From NCBI RefSeq assembly GCF_002355395.1, contig NZ_AP017315.1, positions 930,001-994,000 of the forward strand: 64,000 nt of DNA. Direction: 5' to 3'. The position numbers were made by a program, and so were the translations under genes. Below the pieces are notes generated by a model, which saw only the letters and a program-made list of their open reading frames with translations, did not search any database and was not told the DNA's origin. This document shows, piece after piece, positions 24,997 through 33,928 of this stretch; the first letter of the stretch is position 1, and every line of letters begins with the position of its first letter. Source of the DNA: Microcella alkaliphila (GTDB lineage: Bacteria > Actinomycetota > Actinomycetes > Actinomycetales > Microbacteriaceae).

Positions 24997-25592
24997 TGGA
25001 AAAGATCACCCAGGTCACCGGCGTGGCCGTCCCCTTCCGCCGGTCGAATGTCGACACCGACCAGATCATCCCCGCCGTCTACCTGAAGCGCGTCACGAAG
25101 ACCGGCTACGACGACGGGCTGTTCTCCTCCTGGCGACAGGACCCCGACTTCATCCTGAACCAGCCTGCCTATCAGGGCGCGCGCATCCTGATCGCCGGTC
25201 CCGACTTCGGAACCGGATCGAGCCGTGAGCACGCCGTATGGGCGCTCCGCGACTTCGGATTCCGCGCCGTCATCAGCCCCAAATTCGCCGACATCTTCCG
25301 CGGCAACGCGGGGAAGCAGGGCCTGCTGACCGGGGTCGTCGATGAGGCCACCGTCGAGCGGCTCTGGGCCGAGCTCGAAACCCAGCCCGGCATGGAGGCG
25401 ACCGTCGACCTCGTCGCTCGCACGGTCAGCGTCGGGAATATCACCGTTGAGTTCGAGATTGACGACTACACCCGCTGGCGACTGCTGGAGGGGCTCGACG
25501 ACATCGGGCTGACCCTGCGCAACGAGCAGGCCATCACCGACTTTGAGGGACGCCGCGAAGCCTGGCGTCCGACCACCCTGCCCGCCCGGTAA
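24996..25592 (+). CDS. leuD: 3-isopropylmalate dehydratase small subunit
   Basis: 198 residues with [35 protein letters not shown] and the swivelling-domain segment [20 protein letters not shown]. It forms the heterodimer with LeuC. Length and motifs are normal; translation is coupled to leuC. murA follows after 22 nt. Confidence 0.98.
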   Translation: MEKITQVTGVAVPFRRSNVDTDQIIPAVYLKRVTKTGYDDGLFSSWRQDPDFILNQPAYQGARILIAGPDFGTGSSREHAVWALRDFGFRAVISPKFADIFRGNAGKQGLLTGVVDEATVERLWAELETQPGMEATVDLVARTVSVGNITVEFEIDDYTRWRLLEGLDDIGLTLRNEQAITDFEGRREAWRPTTLPAR

Positions 25593-25614
25593 CCCCGGGC
25601 AAGGAACGAGCTAC

Positions 25615-26991
25615 ATGAACTCCCTCACGAAGGACTCGCTGAAGTCGGCTGCTCGCGTCGGCCTCGCCGGAGACACCCTGCGCATCCATGGTGGCAAGCC
25701 CCTGACGGGGCGTATCGAGGTGCGCGGCGCCAAGAATCTCGTCACCAAGGCGATGGTCGCGGCGCTGCTCGGCGACAGCCCGAGCACGCTGAAGGGCGTC
25801 CCCGAGATCAGCGACGTTCACGTCGTGAAGGGTCTTCTCGAGGCGCACGGCGTGCTGGTTGACGCCTCTGAGCCCGGAGTGCTCGTGCTCGACCCGACCA
25901 ACGTCGTCAGTGCGCACTTCGCCGAGATCAACGCCCACGCGGGCTCCAGCCGCATCCCGATCCTGTTCTGCGGGCCGCTGTTGCACCAGCTGGGTGAGGC
26001 GTTCATTCCCGACCTCGGCGGCTGCAAGATCGGTGACCGGCCGATCGACTTCCACCTCGATGCGTTGCGGGCGCTCGGCGCCGTCGTCAAGAAGCTGCCG
26101 CACGGCATCCACCTCACCGCTCCGAACGGGCTGACCGGTGCGCACATCGAGTTGCCCTTCCCGAGCGTCGGCGCGACCGAGCAGGTGCTCCTGTCGGCCG
26201 TCCGCGCGCGCGGCACGACCGAGCTGAAGAACGCGGCAATCGAGCCCGAGATCATGGACCTCATCGCGATCCTGCAGAAGATGGGCGCCATCATCTCGGT
26301 CGAGCCGAACCGCGTCATCGTCATCGAGGGCGTCGAGAAGCTGCGCGGCTACCTGCACACGGCGATCTTCGACCGCAACGAGGCCGCGAGCTGGGCCGCG
26401 GCCGCTCTCGCCACGCGCGGCGACATCACCGTCGGCGGCGCCGAGCAGCAAGAACTCATGACGTTCTTGAACGTCTACCGCAAGGTGGGCGGCGAATTCG
26501 ACGTGCTGGAAGACGGGATCCGCTTCTGGCACCCCGGAAGCCCGCTCACGCCCGTCCAGATCGAAACGGACGTGCACCCCGGCTTCATGACCGACTGGCA
26601 ACAGCCGATGGTCGTCGCGCTCACGCAGGCCGATGGCGTCTCGGTCGTGCACGAGACGGTGTACGAGAACCGGTTCGGATTCACGGACGCGCTCAATGAG
26701 ATGGGCGCCAACATCGTGGTCCACAAGGACGGCATCGCCTCGATCACACGTCGCGTGCCGCGACGCAAGCTCGAGCAGGCCGCCGTCGTCACCGGCCCGA
26801 CGCCACTGCACGGCGCCGATGTACGCGTGCCCGACCTGCGCGGCGGCTTCAGTCACCTGATCGCCGCGCTCGCCGCCGACGGCACCTCGACCATCTCGAA
26901 CGTCGGCATCATCGCGCGCGGATACGAGCTGTTCCTCGACAAGCTGCAGCAGCTCGGAGCCGAGTTCGAGGTCGTCGCGGCCGACGCGTGA
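25615..26991 (+). CDS. murA: UDP-N-acetylglucosamine 1-carboxyvinyltransferase
   Basis: 458 residues from the ATG at 25615, with AAGGAACGAG upstream. The EPSP-synthase fold is clear: RGAKNLVTKAMVAALLG, NEAASWAAAALATRGD, VHPGFMTDWQQP. The catalytic loop DLGGCKIGDRP contains Cys137, equivalent to the fosfomycin-target Cys115 of E. coli; mycobacteria have Asp there. It adds enolpyruvate from PEP to UDP-GlcNAc, the first committed peptidoglycan step. It follows leuCD, a common Micrococcales order. Confidence 0.97.
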   Translation: MNSLTKDSLKSAARVGLAGDTLRIHGGKPLTGRIEVRGAKNLVTKAMVAALLGDSPSTLKGVPEISDVHVVKGLLEAHGVLVDASEPGVLVLDPTNVVSAHFAEINAHAGSSRIPILFCGPLLHQLGEAFIPDLGGCKIGDRPIDFHLDALRALGAVVKKLPHGIHLTAPNGLTGAHIELPFPSVGATEQVLLSAVRARGTTELKNAAIEPEIMDLIAILQKMGAIISVEPNRVIVIEGVEKLRGYLHTAIFDRNEAASWAAAALATRGDITVGGAEQQELMTFLNVYRKVGGEFDVLEDGIRFWHPGSPLTPVQIETDVHPGFMTDWQQPMVVALTQADGVSVVHETVYENRFGFTDALNEMGANIVVHKDGIASITRRVPRRKLEQAAVVTGPTPLHGADVRVPDLRGGFSHLIAALAADGTSTISNVGIIARGYELFLDKLQQLGAEFEVVAADA

Positions 26992-27076
26992 TCGCGCCCC
27001 GCGCATCCGCGCACACCGCCACCATGCGGGGGAGCCATTCCCGACCGGGGATGCGTCTGGGTCTAACCTGTACGCC

Positions 27077-27847
27077 GTGACATCCGCACCCGTCTCCGCC
27101 CCCGCGCGCCGCCGCGGACCCGAGCGCACCCCGCTGTGGTGGCTGATCGCCGCCATCCTGCTGCCGCCGCTCACCCTGATGGCCCGCTACGACGTCATCG
27201 ACGGCCACAAGCTGCCGAAGCGCGGTGCGTTCATCCTCTCGCCGAACCACTACAGCGAGATCGACCCGGTGATCATGGGGCGCTTCATGTGGAAGCTCAA
27301 GCGCGTGCCGCGGTTCCTCGCCAAGGCGAGTCTCTTCAGAAACACGTTCCTCGGGGCAGTGCTGCGCGCATCCGGGCAGATTCCCGTCGAGCGCGAGGGT
27401 CGAGGCCGGTCCGACGCGCCGCTGAAGGCCGCGCAGCAGCTCGTCGACCGCGAGCTCGCCGTCATCATCTACCCCGAGGGCACGCTCACCCGCGACCCCG
27501 ACATGTGGCCGATGCGGGGCAAGTCGGGCGCCGTGCGCATGGCGCTCACCGCGGGGGTCCCGATCATTCCCGCCGCGCACTGGGGAACCCAGCAGATCAT
27601 GGGCCGCTACTCGAAGAAGATCAGCTTCTTTCCGCGCAAACGCATCGTCTGCAAGATCGGTGACCCCGTCGACCTGAGCGACCTCGCCGGCCGCCCCCTG
27701 GATGCTGCCACGCTGTCCGAGGGAACGGCGCGCGTCATGGACGCGGTCACCGCGCTGCTCGCCGACCTCCGAGGCGAGGAGCCGCCGGCCGAGCGGTGGG
27801 ATCCGTCGAAGCACGGCCAGAAAGAAACGGGCCGTTTTGAGCAGTGA
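27077..27847 (+). CDS. 1-acyl-sn-glycerol-3-phosphate acyltransferase (PlsC-like)
   Basis: 256 residues. One N-terminal hydrophobic segment (WWLIAAILLPPLTLMA) precedes the acyltransferase motifs NHYSEID (the NHxxxxD box), GQIPVERE, YPEGTLTRD and VPIIPAAHWG. It acylates lysophosphatidate in phospholipid synthesis at the membrane. A TAACCT box lies 8 nt before the GTG, so it is leaderless. Its last codons overlap the probable gpsA start. Confidence 0.93.
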   Translation: MTSAPVSAPARRRGPERTPLWWLIAAILLPPLTLMARYDVIDGHKLPKRGAFILSPNHYSEIDPVIMGRFMWKLKRVPRFLAKASLFRNTFLGAVLRASGQIPVEREGRGRSDAPLKAAQQLVDRELAVIIYPEGTLTRDPDMWPMRGKSGAVRMALTAGVPIIPAAHWGTQQIMGRYSKKISFFPRKRIVCKIGDPVDLSDLAGRPLDAATLSEGTARVMDAVTALLADLRGEEPPAERWDPSKHGQKETGRFEQ

Positions 27848-28928
27848 GAGCGCGTTCGGTCAGCGGGCCGAGCATCCGACCCTGACCGAGGCGATTCGCC
27901 TTCCGCTGCCCGACCTCGACGGCGAGGCGCGACGCATTGCGGTGCTCGGCGCCGGGTCGTGGGGCACCACGTTTGCGAAGGTGCTTGCCGACGCGGGCTC
28001 CGACGTCATGCTGTGGGCGAGGCGCCGCGAGGTGGCGCAAGAAATCACCGAATCCCACCGCAACAGCGACTACCTGCCCGGCATCAACCTGCCGCGAACC
28101 GTGCGCGCGCACGACTCACTCGAAAAAGTGCTCGACGGAGCCGATCAGGTCTACCTCTCGGTGCCCAGCCAGTCGCTGCGAACCAACCTGCACTCGATTC
28201 GCGACATCGTGCCGCCCCACGTGCCGGTCGTGAGCCTGATGAAGGGCGTCGAGCGGGGCACTGGCCTGCGCATGAGCGAGGTGATTCGCTCGGAGCTCGG
28301 CATCGAGGATGACCGCATCGCCGTGATCAGCGGGCCGAACCTCGCGCTCGAGATCGCCAAGCGTGAGCCGACCGCTGCGGTGGTGTCGAGCTCCAGCGCC
28401 GAGACGGCACGGCAGGTGGCCGGTGCCGCGACGAACGAGTACTTCCGCTCCTTCGTGAACTCCGACGTGATCGGAACCGAGTTCGGCGGCGTGCTGAAGA
28501 ACCTCATCGCCGTCGCCGTGGGCATCGCCGACGGCGTCGGCTACGGCGAGAACACGAAGGCGTCGATCATCACCCGCGGCCTCGTCGAGCTCACCCACTT
28601 TGCCGTCGCGTTCGGCGCGCGTCCCGAAACGATGAGCGGGCTGGCGGGCCTCGGCGACCTCATCGCCACGTGTGAGTCGCCGCTGTCGCGCAACAACACA
28701 GCCGGGCGACTGCTCGGTCAGGGGTATGCCTTCACCGAGGTGATCGCCCAGATGAACCAGACCGCCGAGGGGCTCGCCTCGGTCGGCCCCATCCTTGAGC
28801 TCGCGGCGCAGCGGGGCGTGTCGATGCCCATCGTCTCGCAGGTCGCTCAGGTGCTCGACGGCACGCTCGATCCGCGCGAGCTGGCCCCGCACCTGGCGAC
28901 CGACAGCGACGAGCCGCAGGGCGAGTAG
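27837..28928 (+). CDS. gpsA: Glycerol-3-phosphate dehydrogenase [NAD(P)+]
   Basis: 363 residues from TTG at 27837, the only plausible in-frame start before the Rossmann motif RIAVLGAGSWGTTFAKVLAD. Later motifs: SLMKGVERGTGLRMSEV, ISGPNLALEIA, GVLKNLIAVAVGIADG, SGLAGLGDLIATC. It reduces dihydroxyacetone phosphate to sn-glycerol-3-phosphate, the substrate for phospholipid synthesis, matching its coupling to the acyltransferase gene. The approximately 35-residue N-terminal extension is of uncertain reality. Confidence 0.95.
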   Translation: MSSESAFGQRAEHPTLTEAIRLPLPDLDGEARRIAVLGAGSWGTTFAKVLADAGSDVMLWARRREVAQEITESHRNSDYLPGINLPRTVRAHDSLEKVLDGADQVYLSVPSQSLRTNLHSIRDIVPPHVPVVSLMKGVERGTGLRMSEVIRSELGIEDDRIAVISGPNLALEIAKREPTAAVVSSSSAETARQVAGAATNEYFRSFVNSDVIGTEFGGVLKNLIAVAVGIADGVGYGENTKASIITRGLVELTHFAVAFGARPETMSGLAGLGDLIATCESPLSRNNTAGRLLGQGYAFTEVIAQMNQTAEGLASVGPILELAAQRGVSMPIVSQVAQVLDGTLDPRELAPHLATDSDEPQGE

Positions 28929-29010
28929 AGCCGCGGTTGCGGTCGGTCGGCGACGCAGGCGACACGCGCGTGACCCCCTGACGGGGTACAGCCCGCGTTA
29001 GGCTGATGCA

Positions 29011-29754
29011 GTGATTACGTCACTTGCCGGAGGCCGCGTCCTGGCCGAGAAGCACGGGTCCACCCCGCCGCGCGTCGTCGCGCTGCACGGCTGGGGGCGT
29101 GACGGAACCGACTTCGAGACGGTGCTGTCTGGGCTGGATGCCGTGAGCATCCACCTGCCTGGTTTCGGCCCGGCGCCCGCGCCGGAGAGCGCGTGGGGCA
29201 CCGGGCAGTACGCAGAACTGGTGGCCGACGCGATCGCCGCCTATGCGCCCGTCGTGCTCGTCGGCCACTCGTTCGGCGGCCGCGTCGCCGTGCGGCTCGC
29301 CGCCGCCCGGCCCGAACTCGTCTCGGGGCTCGTCTTGACCGGCGTGCCGCTCGTTCGGTTGACGGCGCCCACCCCACCGCCGACCAGCTACCGCCTCGCG
29401 CGGTGGGCCAACCGGCGCGGCATCATCAGCGACCGTCGCATGGAAGCGATTCGTCGTCGCCGCGGATCCAGCGACTACCGCGCCGCCCAGGGGGTCATGC
29501 GCGACATCCTCGTGCGGGTGGTCGGCGAGACCTACGACGACGCCCTCGGCACGCTGCGCTGCCCCGTGCGCATGGTGTGGGGTCAGAACGACACCGATGC
29601 TCCGACCGACGCGGGTCGGGTTGCGTCAGAGCGCATCGGCGGCTCGCGGTTCCGCGTCGTGGACGGTACGGCACACTTGATGACCGGCGACCTCGAGCTC
29701 GCCGTGCGTGAAGAGCTGCTGACCCTCCTCGACGAACTGGACCATCCCGAATGA
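29011..29754 (+). CDS. Alpha/beta hydrolase
   Basis: 247 residues: oxyanion segment VVALHGWGRDGTDF, nucleophile elbow VLVGHSFGGRVAV, acid region VRMVWGQNDTDAPT and terminal His in DGTAHLMTGD. The catalytic Ser-Asp-His triad is therefore complete. Substrate unknown. TAGGCT lies 9 nt before the GTG, so it is leaderless. It overlaps the next gene by 4 nt, coupling it to the MurF-like ligase. Confidence 0.88.
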   Translation: MITSLAGGRVLAEKHGSTPPRVVALHGWGRDGTDFETVLSGLDAVSIHLPGFGPAPAPESAWGTGQYAELVADAIAAYAPVVLVGHSFGGRVAVRLAAARPELVSGLVLTGVPLVRLTAPTPPPTSYRLARWANRRGIISDRRMEAIRRRRGSSDYRAAQGVMRDILVRVVGETYDDALGTLRCPVRMVWGQNDTDAPTDAGRVASERIGGSRFRVVDGTAHLMTGDLELAVREELLTLLDELDHPE

Positions 29755-31304
29755 TCGACTTGCTCACCGCCCCCGCAACCCTCGTGGCGTTCGCGGCCGG
29801 GCTGCTCGTCGCCGTGCCCGTCGCGGCGCGGTGGTTGCGCGTCGCGCAGCGCGAGCACTACGTGCCCGGCTGGACCACGCGCATGGCGTGGCTCTGGGTG
29901 ACACGCGAGCCCGTGACGGCTGCGCTGCTCGTCGTCGCGATTGGTGCCACGTTCGTCGCCGTGCTCGGCGGGGTGCCGCCTCTCGGCGACTACTGGGCGC
30001 TCGTTGCCCTTCTGGCGCTTGCGTTCGTGCCGCTCGGCCTGCCGGTGCGCGGCCGCTCGGCAAAATTCGCGATCACGGATCGCGTGAAGCGACTCATGGT
30101 CGCGTGGATCGTCGTGCACCTGCTCGTGGCGGTATTGCTGGCAGCGCTGCTGGGGGCAGCCGGTGTTGCTCTCACGCTGCTCGTCAGCGCCCCGCTCACC
30201 GACCTCGCGCTCGCGATCATGGCGCCCATCGAGAAGGCCGGGTCGAAGAAGTTCGTCGTACAGGCGCAGAAGCGGCTGCAGCAGGTGAAGCCGCGCGTCG
30301 TCGCGATCACCGGCTCGTACGGCAAGACGAGTACCAAGAACTACGTTGCGCACCTCGTGAGCGCGACATTCCCGACCGTGGCGAGTCCCGCATCCTTCAA
30401 TAACCGGCTGGGGTTGTCGAGGGCCGTCAACGACAAGCTCGTTCCCGGCACCGAGATTTTCGTGGCCGAGATGGGCATCTTCGGCGCGGGCGAGATTCGT
30501 GAACTGTGCGGCTACTTCCCGCCCGACATCGCCGCGATCACCGTCATCGGCGAGGCGCACCTCGAGCGCATGCGCTCGACCGACGTGATCTTCCGCGCGA
30601 AGGCCGAGATCACCGAGAAGGCGGCCACCGTGGTGCTGCCGATCGACGACGAGCGCCTTGCCCGGCACGCGGCGCTGTGCGCCGAGCAGGGCAAGACCGT
30701 CGTGACGGTGTCGACGGCGGGTGCCGACGCCGACGTCGTCCTGGATGCTCATGCCGGCACCATCAGGATCGGTCGCGCCACCGAGCCGGTCGCCGTCACC
30801 GTGTCGGGTACGGGGCACGCGGTCAACGTCGCCGTGGCGGCCGGAATCGCGCTGGCCGCCGGGGTTCCGGTCGACACGATCGCGGGGCGCCTCGGCGACC
30901 TGCCCGGCTCGGCCCACCGCGCCGAGGTGCAGGTGGCGCCGAGCGGGGCGCGCATCATCGACGACACGTACAACTCGAACCCGGTCGGCGCGCACCGCGC
31001 GCTCGAGGGGGCGCAGGCGCTCGCCGCCGAGACGGGAGGGCCGCTCGTGGTGGTCACTCCGGGCATGGTCGAGTTGGGTCCGGTGCAGGTCGAACGCAAT
31101 CGGGCGTTCGGCGCGGCGATCAAGGAGGCCGGCGGTGCGCTGTACGCCGTGGGTCGCACGAACCGGGCCGCGCTCGTCTCGGGATTCGGCGACGGCGCGG
31201 TCGCAGTCGCGACGCGCGAGCAGGCCGTGAAGGCCGCGGTCGAGGCTGCCGGTGACCGGGGCGTTATCCTCTACGAGAACGACCTGCCCGATCACTATCC
31301 GTGA
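29751..31304 (+). CDS. Membrane-tethered MurF-like Mur ligase
   Basis: 517 residues. The first 150 or so residues contain about four transmembrane helices, absent from ordinary cytosolic MurF. Then come the Mur-ligase ATP loop VVAITGSYGKTSTKNYV, the N-rich SFNNRLGLSRAVND, EMGIFGAGEIREL, and IIDDTYNSNPVGAHRALEGA with VTPGMVELG, which fit UDP-MurNAc-tripeptide:D-Ala-D-Ala ligase. The neighbour ddl makes D-Ala-D-Ala, so a MurF-type reaction on a membrane-bound or lipid-linked acceptor is plausible. Whether it replaces or supplements a standard murF cannot be seen here. Confidence 0.85.
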   Translation: MIDLLTAPATLVAFAAGLLVAVPVAARWLRVAQREHYVPGWTTRMAWLWVTREPVTAALLVVAIGATFVAVLGGVPPLGDYWALVALLALAFVPLGLPVRGRSAKFAITDRVKRLMVAWIVVHLLVAVLLAALLGAAGVALTLLVSAPLTDLALAIMAPIEKAGSKKFVVQAQKRLQQVKPRVVAITGSYGKTSTKNYVAHLVSATFPTVASPASFNNRLGLSRAVNDKLVPGTEIFVAEMGIFGAGEIRELCGYFPPDIAAITVIGEAHLERMRSTDVIFRAKAEITEKAATVVLPIDDERLARHAALCAEQGKTVVTVSTAGADADVVLDAHAGTIRIGRATEPVAVTVSGTGHAVNVAVAAGIALAAGVPVDTIAGRLGDLPGSAHRAEVQVAPSGARIIDDTYNSNPVGAHRALEGAQALAAETGGPLVVVTPGMVELGPVQVERNRAFGAAIKEAGGALYAVGRTNRAALVSGFGDGAVAVATREQAVKAAVEAAGDRGVILYENDLPDHYP

Positions 31305-31344
31305 GAGTTGGCGGGTTCTGCTTGCCCCTCGACGATAGGTGTCC

Positions 31345-32508
31345 ATGACGCAGCACGCTTCGGCTCAGACCCACCCCTGGGCGGTCGTCTTCGGCGGCCC
31401 CAGCCCCGAGCACGAGATCTCGATTTTGACGGGCTTGCAGGCCGAGCGGGTCTTGACGGCGGCGGGTCAGAAGGTCGTGCCGGTCTACTGGTCACCGACC
31501 GGCGAGTGGTTCCGCGTGCCGGACGGCACGGAGGCGAAGGACTACCTCGAGGGCGCCCCGCGCGACTCGCAGCCGCTCGAGGTGCGCCTGTCGGGCGAGC
31601 CGGGCCTGTACCGCCGTAAGCGCCTGGGAGCCGAACGCATCGAACTCGACGCGGCGCTCTTGTGCCTGCATGGCGGAGCCGGCGAGGGCGGCGGCGCTGC
31701 GGCCCTGTTCTCGTTCCTCGGCGTGCCCGCCACCGGGTCGACGCTCTTTGCGGGCGCGGTCGGCATGGACAAGTTGGCGTTCGGCGGGCTGATGGCCTCG
31801 GCGAGCATCCCGTCACTGCCGCGCGAGGCGGTGTCGACCCTGCGCGAGCCGTCGTTCGCGGGGCCTTACATCGTAAAGCCCCGTTTCGGCGGGTCGTCGA
31901 TCGGCATCGAGATCGCCGACGACATCGAGGCGGCCAGGGCGCTCGCCGCCTCCAGCGTGCACCTGCGCACGGGTGCCGTGCTCGAGCCGTACCGCCCCGA
32001 GCTGGTCGACCTGAACATTAGTTTCCGCACGTACCCGCAGCTCGAGATCACCGAGCTGGAGAAGCCGTTGCGTGGTGAGGGCGGCAGCGCCCTGTACTCG
32101 TACGCCGAGAAGTATCTGGCGGGCGGCTCGGGCTCGGACGCGGGCCTGACGAGCGCGCCGCGGGAGTTCCCCGCGAACGTGGATGCGAGCATCCACGAGG
32201 CCGCGCGTGATCTGGCGGCGCGCGTCGCCGACGTCACGCGCCTCACCGGAGTAGTGCGCGTCGACCTGCTGCTCGACGAGGCCGCGGGGGAGTTGTTCGT
32301 GAACGAGGTCAACTCGATCCCCGGAGCGATGTCGCTCTACCTGTGGGCGCCGACCCAGCCGGCAGCGACCGTGCTGATCGATGCGCTGGTGGAGGCACGC
32401 GACAGGCGTGTGGTGTTCCCGCAGGCAGGGTTCGGCGGTGGAGCGGCCCTGCGCGCCGCCGGCGGAATCGCCGGCAAGTTGGTCGGGCTCGACGGACCCC
32501 GCGCGTAA
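31345..32508 (+). CDS. ddl: D-alanine--D-alanine ligase
   Basis: 387 residues from the ATG at 31345. ATP-grasp ligase: VFGGPSPEHEISILTGLQ, LHGGAGEGGG, GPYIVKPRFGGSSIGIE, RVDLLLDEAAGELFVNEVNSIPG. The omega-loop reads YSYAEKYLAGGS, the D-Ala-D-Ala (not D-lactate) type with a Tyr, so it does not look like a vancomycin-resistance ligase. It supplies the dipeptide for the MurF step and follows the MurF-like gene by 40 nt. Confidence 0.93.
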   Translation: MTQHASAQTHPWAVVFGGPSPEHEISILTGLQAERVLTAAGQKVVPVYWSPTGEWFRVPDGTEAKDYLEGAPRDSQPLEVRLSGEPGLYRRKRLGAERIELDAALLCLHGGAGEGGGAAALFSFLGVPATGSTLFAGAVGMDKLAFGGLMASASIPSLPREAVSTLREPSFAGPYIVKPRFGGSSIGIEIADDIEAARALAASSVHLRTGAVLEPYRPELVDLNISFRTYPQLEITELEKPLRGEGGSALYSYAEKYLAGGSGSDAGLTSAPREFPANVDASIHEAARDLAARVADVTRLTGVVRVDLLLDEAAGELFVNEVNSIPGAMSLYLWAPTQPAATVLIDALVEARDRRVVFPQAGFGGGAALRAAGGIAGKLVGLDGPRA

Positions 32509-32600
32509 AGCCTGTTCCGTCCGGGCGCCCGGGCGTCCGGGCGTCCGCATCCTCCGGTCGCCCCGCCCACGCGCACCCGCCCACGTTCCCGCTCCCGCCC

Positions 32601-32695
32601 GCGCCCGCGTTCCGGCCCGCCCGCTTTCCAGCCTGCCTGCCCGCCCGCGCCCGCGTTCCGGTCCGCCCGCGTGCGCCCGCGTTCCGGCCCGCCCG
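32601..32695. repeat. Three copies of a C-rich 23-24 bp unit
   Basis: The unit GCGCCCGCGTTCCGG plus YCCGCCCG occurs at 32601-32624, 32647-32670 and 32673-32695, the last two nearly contiguous. One T/C difference separates the copies. Shorter CCCGCCCG repeats flank it. No coding frame is convincing. Confidence 0.8.
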
Positions 32696-32820
32696 GGGGC
32701 GCCCACACCGGTTCGTTTCGTCCCGCAGGTGCGCGCGCCCTCATGCCCACCGACGTTCCTGTCCGCCCGCACTGATATTTGCCCGCGCGCGTCGGGGTCA
32801 GCTTTGCCCCCCGCGGTGCC

Positions 32821-33114
32821 TTCCAAAGTCGCGGAGGGGTGAATCGTTCTCACTCGTGCTGCGCGTGACGTTTCTCAGGAGTCCAGGGTGCGTTGCCCAC
32901 CCGCGCCCGCTTGTTTCCGGGAACCCGCGACCTCAACTCCTGAGAAGTGGCACGGTCGGCACCGATGCGAACCGTGTGCTGAGGCACACGAGGACGCCCG
33001 ACCCCACGAGGAGTCTGTGACCCCGCTTCGCCCGTTCCGCTGTTGCGGAACCGCCTGGAGGAGTGGAATGTGCACGCGCAGCCGACGGCCATTCGCCTTT
33101 CCGTGACTTTGGAA
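32821..33114. repeat. Non-coding repeat unit with 26-bp imperfect terminal inverted repeats
   Basis: Left end TTCCAAAGTCGCGGA (from 32821) and right end (reverse complement from 33114) TTCCAAAGTCACGGA match at 21 of 26 positions when extended inward. Inside are a 19-bp inverted pair (32864-32882 with 32936-32954, 16/19; the inner 11 bp are perfect) and a hairpin at 33034-33051 (GTTCCGC/GCGGAAC). Related ends occur at 50037-50092 and 58722-58745. It could be a MITE-like or REP-like element. Confidence 0.5.
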
Positions 33115-33286
33115 GCTGCCGTGGGTGGGAAGTGGTCGCTAGGGACAATGGCGGCGGCGCGGGACAGGAAAGTCGCGGCGGCGTGAAGCGGTAGTCGGGG
33201 TTGCTGCGGCGTGACGCGGCTCTGATCGGCTCGGTGTTCGACGGAGACGCGTGAGCGGGGTGAACGGTGTGAGCGGGGGTGTGCGG

Positions 33287-33865
33287 CTACTCGTCGGCCG
33301 GCTCGTCGCTCTCGCTCGGCTCCGGCTCATCGCCCTCGCTCGGCTCCGGCTCATCACCCTCGCTCGGCGGCGCGATCTGTCCGCCCGTCAGCACGTCGGT
33401 CGCTGCCAGGCACTGCTGCGTCGCTTCCACCGCCGACACGGCCGGGCCGAGGGCGCGCAGCACGTCGACTCCCGCGACTCCGGCGACGTCGGGATCGACG
33501 ATGATCTCGGTGACCGGCGCGCGCCCGTACGACAGGAAGACGAACTGCGGCGCGTTCGACTCGTCGAGCAGCCAGTCGACACCCTCGACAGTGAAGCACG
33601 GCAGGTCGGTGGCCCCGATGGGCGGCAGGCCGCAGCGGTAGATCACTCCGGTCGGGTTGCCCCACGCTGCCGTCGCCTGCGCGTTCGTCGTTCGGCGCTC
33701 AAGCCCCAGCATCTCGTCGGGCAGACGCACGCTGATCTCGGCGCACGCGACGGCGTTCGCATCCTCGGCGGGCTCCAGCGCGACGGTCGGAGCGCACGCG
33801 CTCAGCGCGGCAAGCAGTGCGGCCGCGGCGAGGGCTCCGGCGGCGCGAACGGGTCGGCGTGTCAT
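33287..33865 (-). CDS. DUF3515 family lipoprotein
   Basis: 192 residues from the ATG at 33865. Signal peptide with lipobox LLAALSAC (Cys about residue 24). The mature part has VACAEISVRLPDEMLGLERR, TAAWGNPTGVIYRCGLPP and LPCFTVEGVDWLLDES, the DUF3515 pattern. The tail is a tandem acidic repeat (EPSEGDEP, three copies), encoded by a 24-bp DNA repeat around 33312-33368. It is divergent from thiL, as in many Micrococcales. A TATCGT box 9 nt upstream suggests a leaderless mRNA. Confidence 0.88.
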   Translation of the reverse strand: MTRRPVRAAGALAAAALLAALSACAPTVALEPAEDANAVACAEISVRLPDEMLGLERRTTNAQATAAWGNPTGVIYRCGLPPIGATDLPCFTVEGVDWLLDESNAPQFVFLSYGRAPVTEIIVDPDVAGVAGVDVLRALGPAVSAVEATQQCLAATDVLTGGQIAPPSEGDEPEPSEGDEPEPSESDEPADE

Positions 33866-33928
33866 CGCCCTCAACGATACTGCCCGCGGCTCGCCGCGCG
33901 CTGAGCGGGCCGCGCTAGCGTGGACCCC

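Larger units (their letters stand above)
32509..33286. other. 778-bp gene-free stretch rich in repeats
   Basis: I find no credible gene on either strand. The first 250 bp are C-rich with imperfect tandem copies of a 23-24 bp unit (32601-32695). The rest (32821-33114) is bounded by a 26-bp imperfect inverted repeat and holds further hairpins. The opposite-strand DUF3515 gene ends at 33287. The stretch interrupts the otherwise conserved ddl-DUF3515-thiL order. Confidence 0.7.

Noticed and set aside
28970..28989. GACCCCCTGACGGGGTAC before the alpha/beta hydrolase gene as a third CsoR-type operator
   Set aside because: The spacing between CCC and GGG halves is two bases longer than in the two better sites and the outer bases do not match; it may just be a hairpin after gpsA.
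31345..32508. Vancomycin-resistance (D-Ala-D-Lac) ligase
   Set aside because: The omega-loop has the YSYAEKY pattern of D-Ala-D-Ala ligases, and no vanH or vanX is adjacent.
32509..33280. CRISPR array in the repeat-rich gap
   Set aside because: Repeats are C-rich, nearly contiguous and without unique spacers of constant length; no cas genes nearby.
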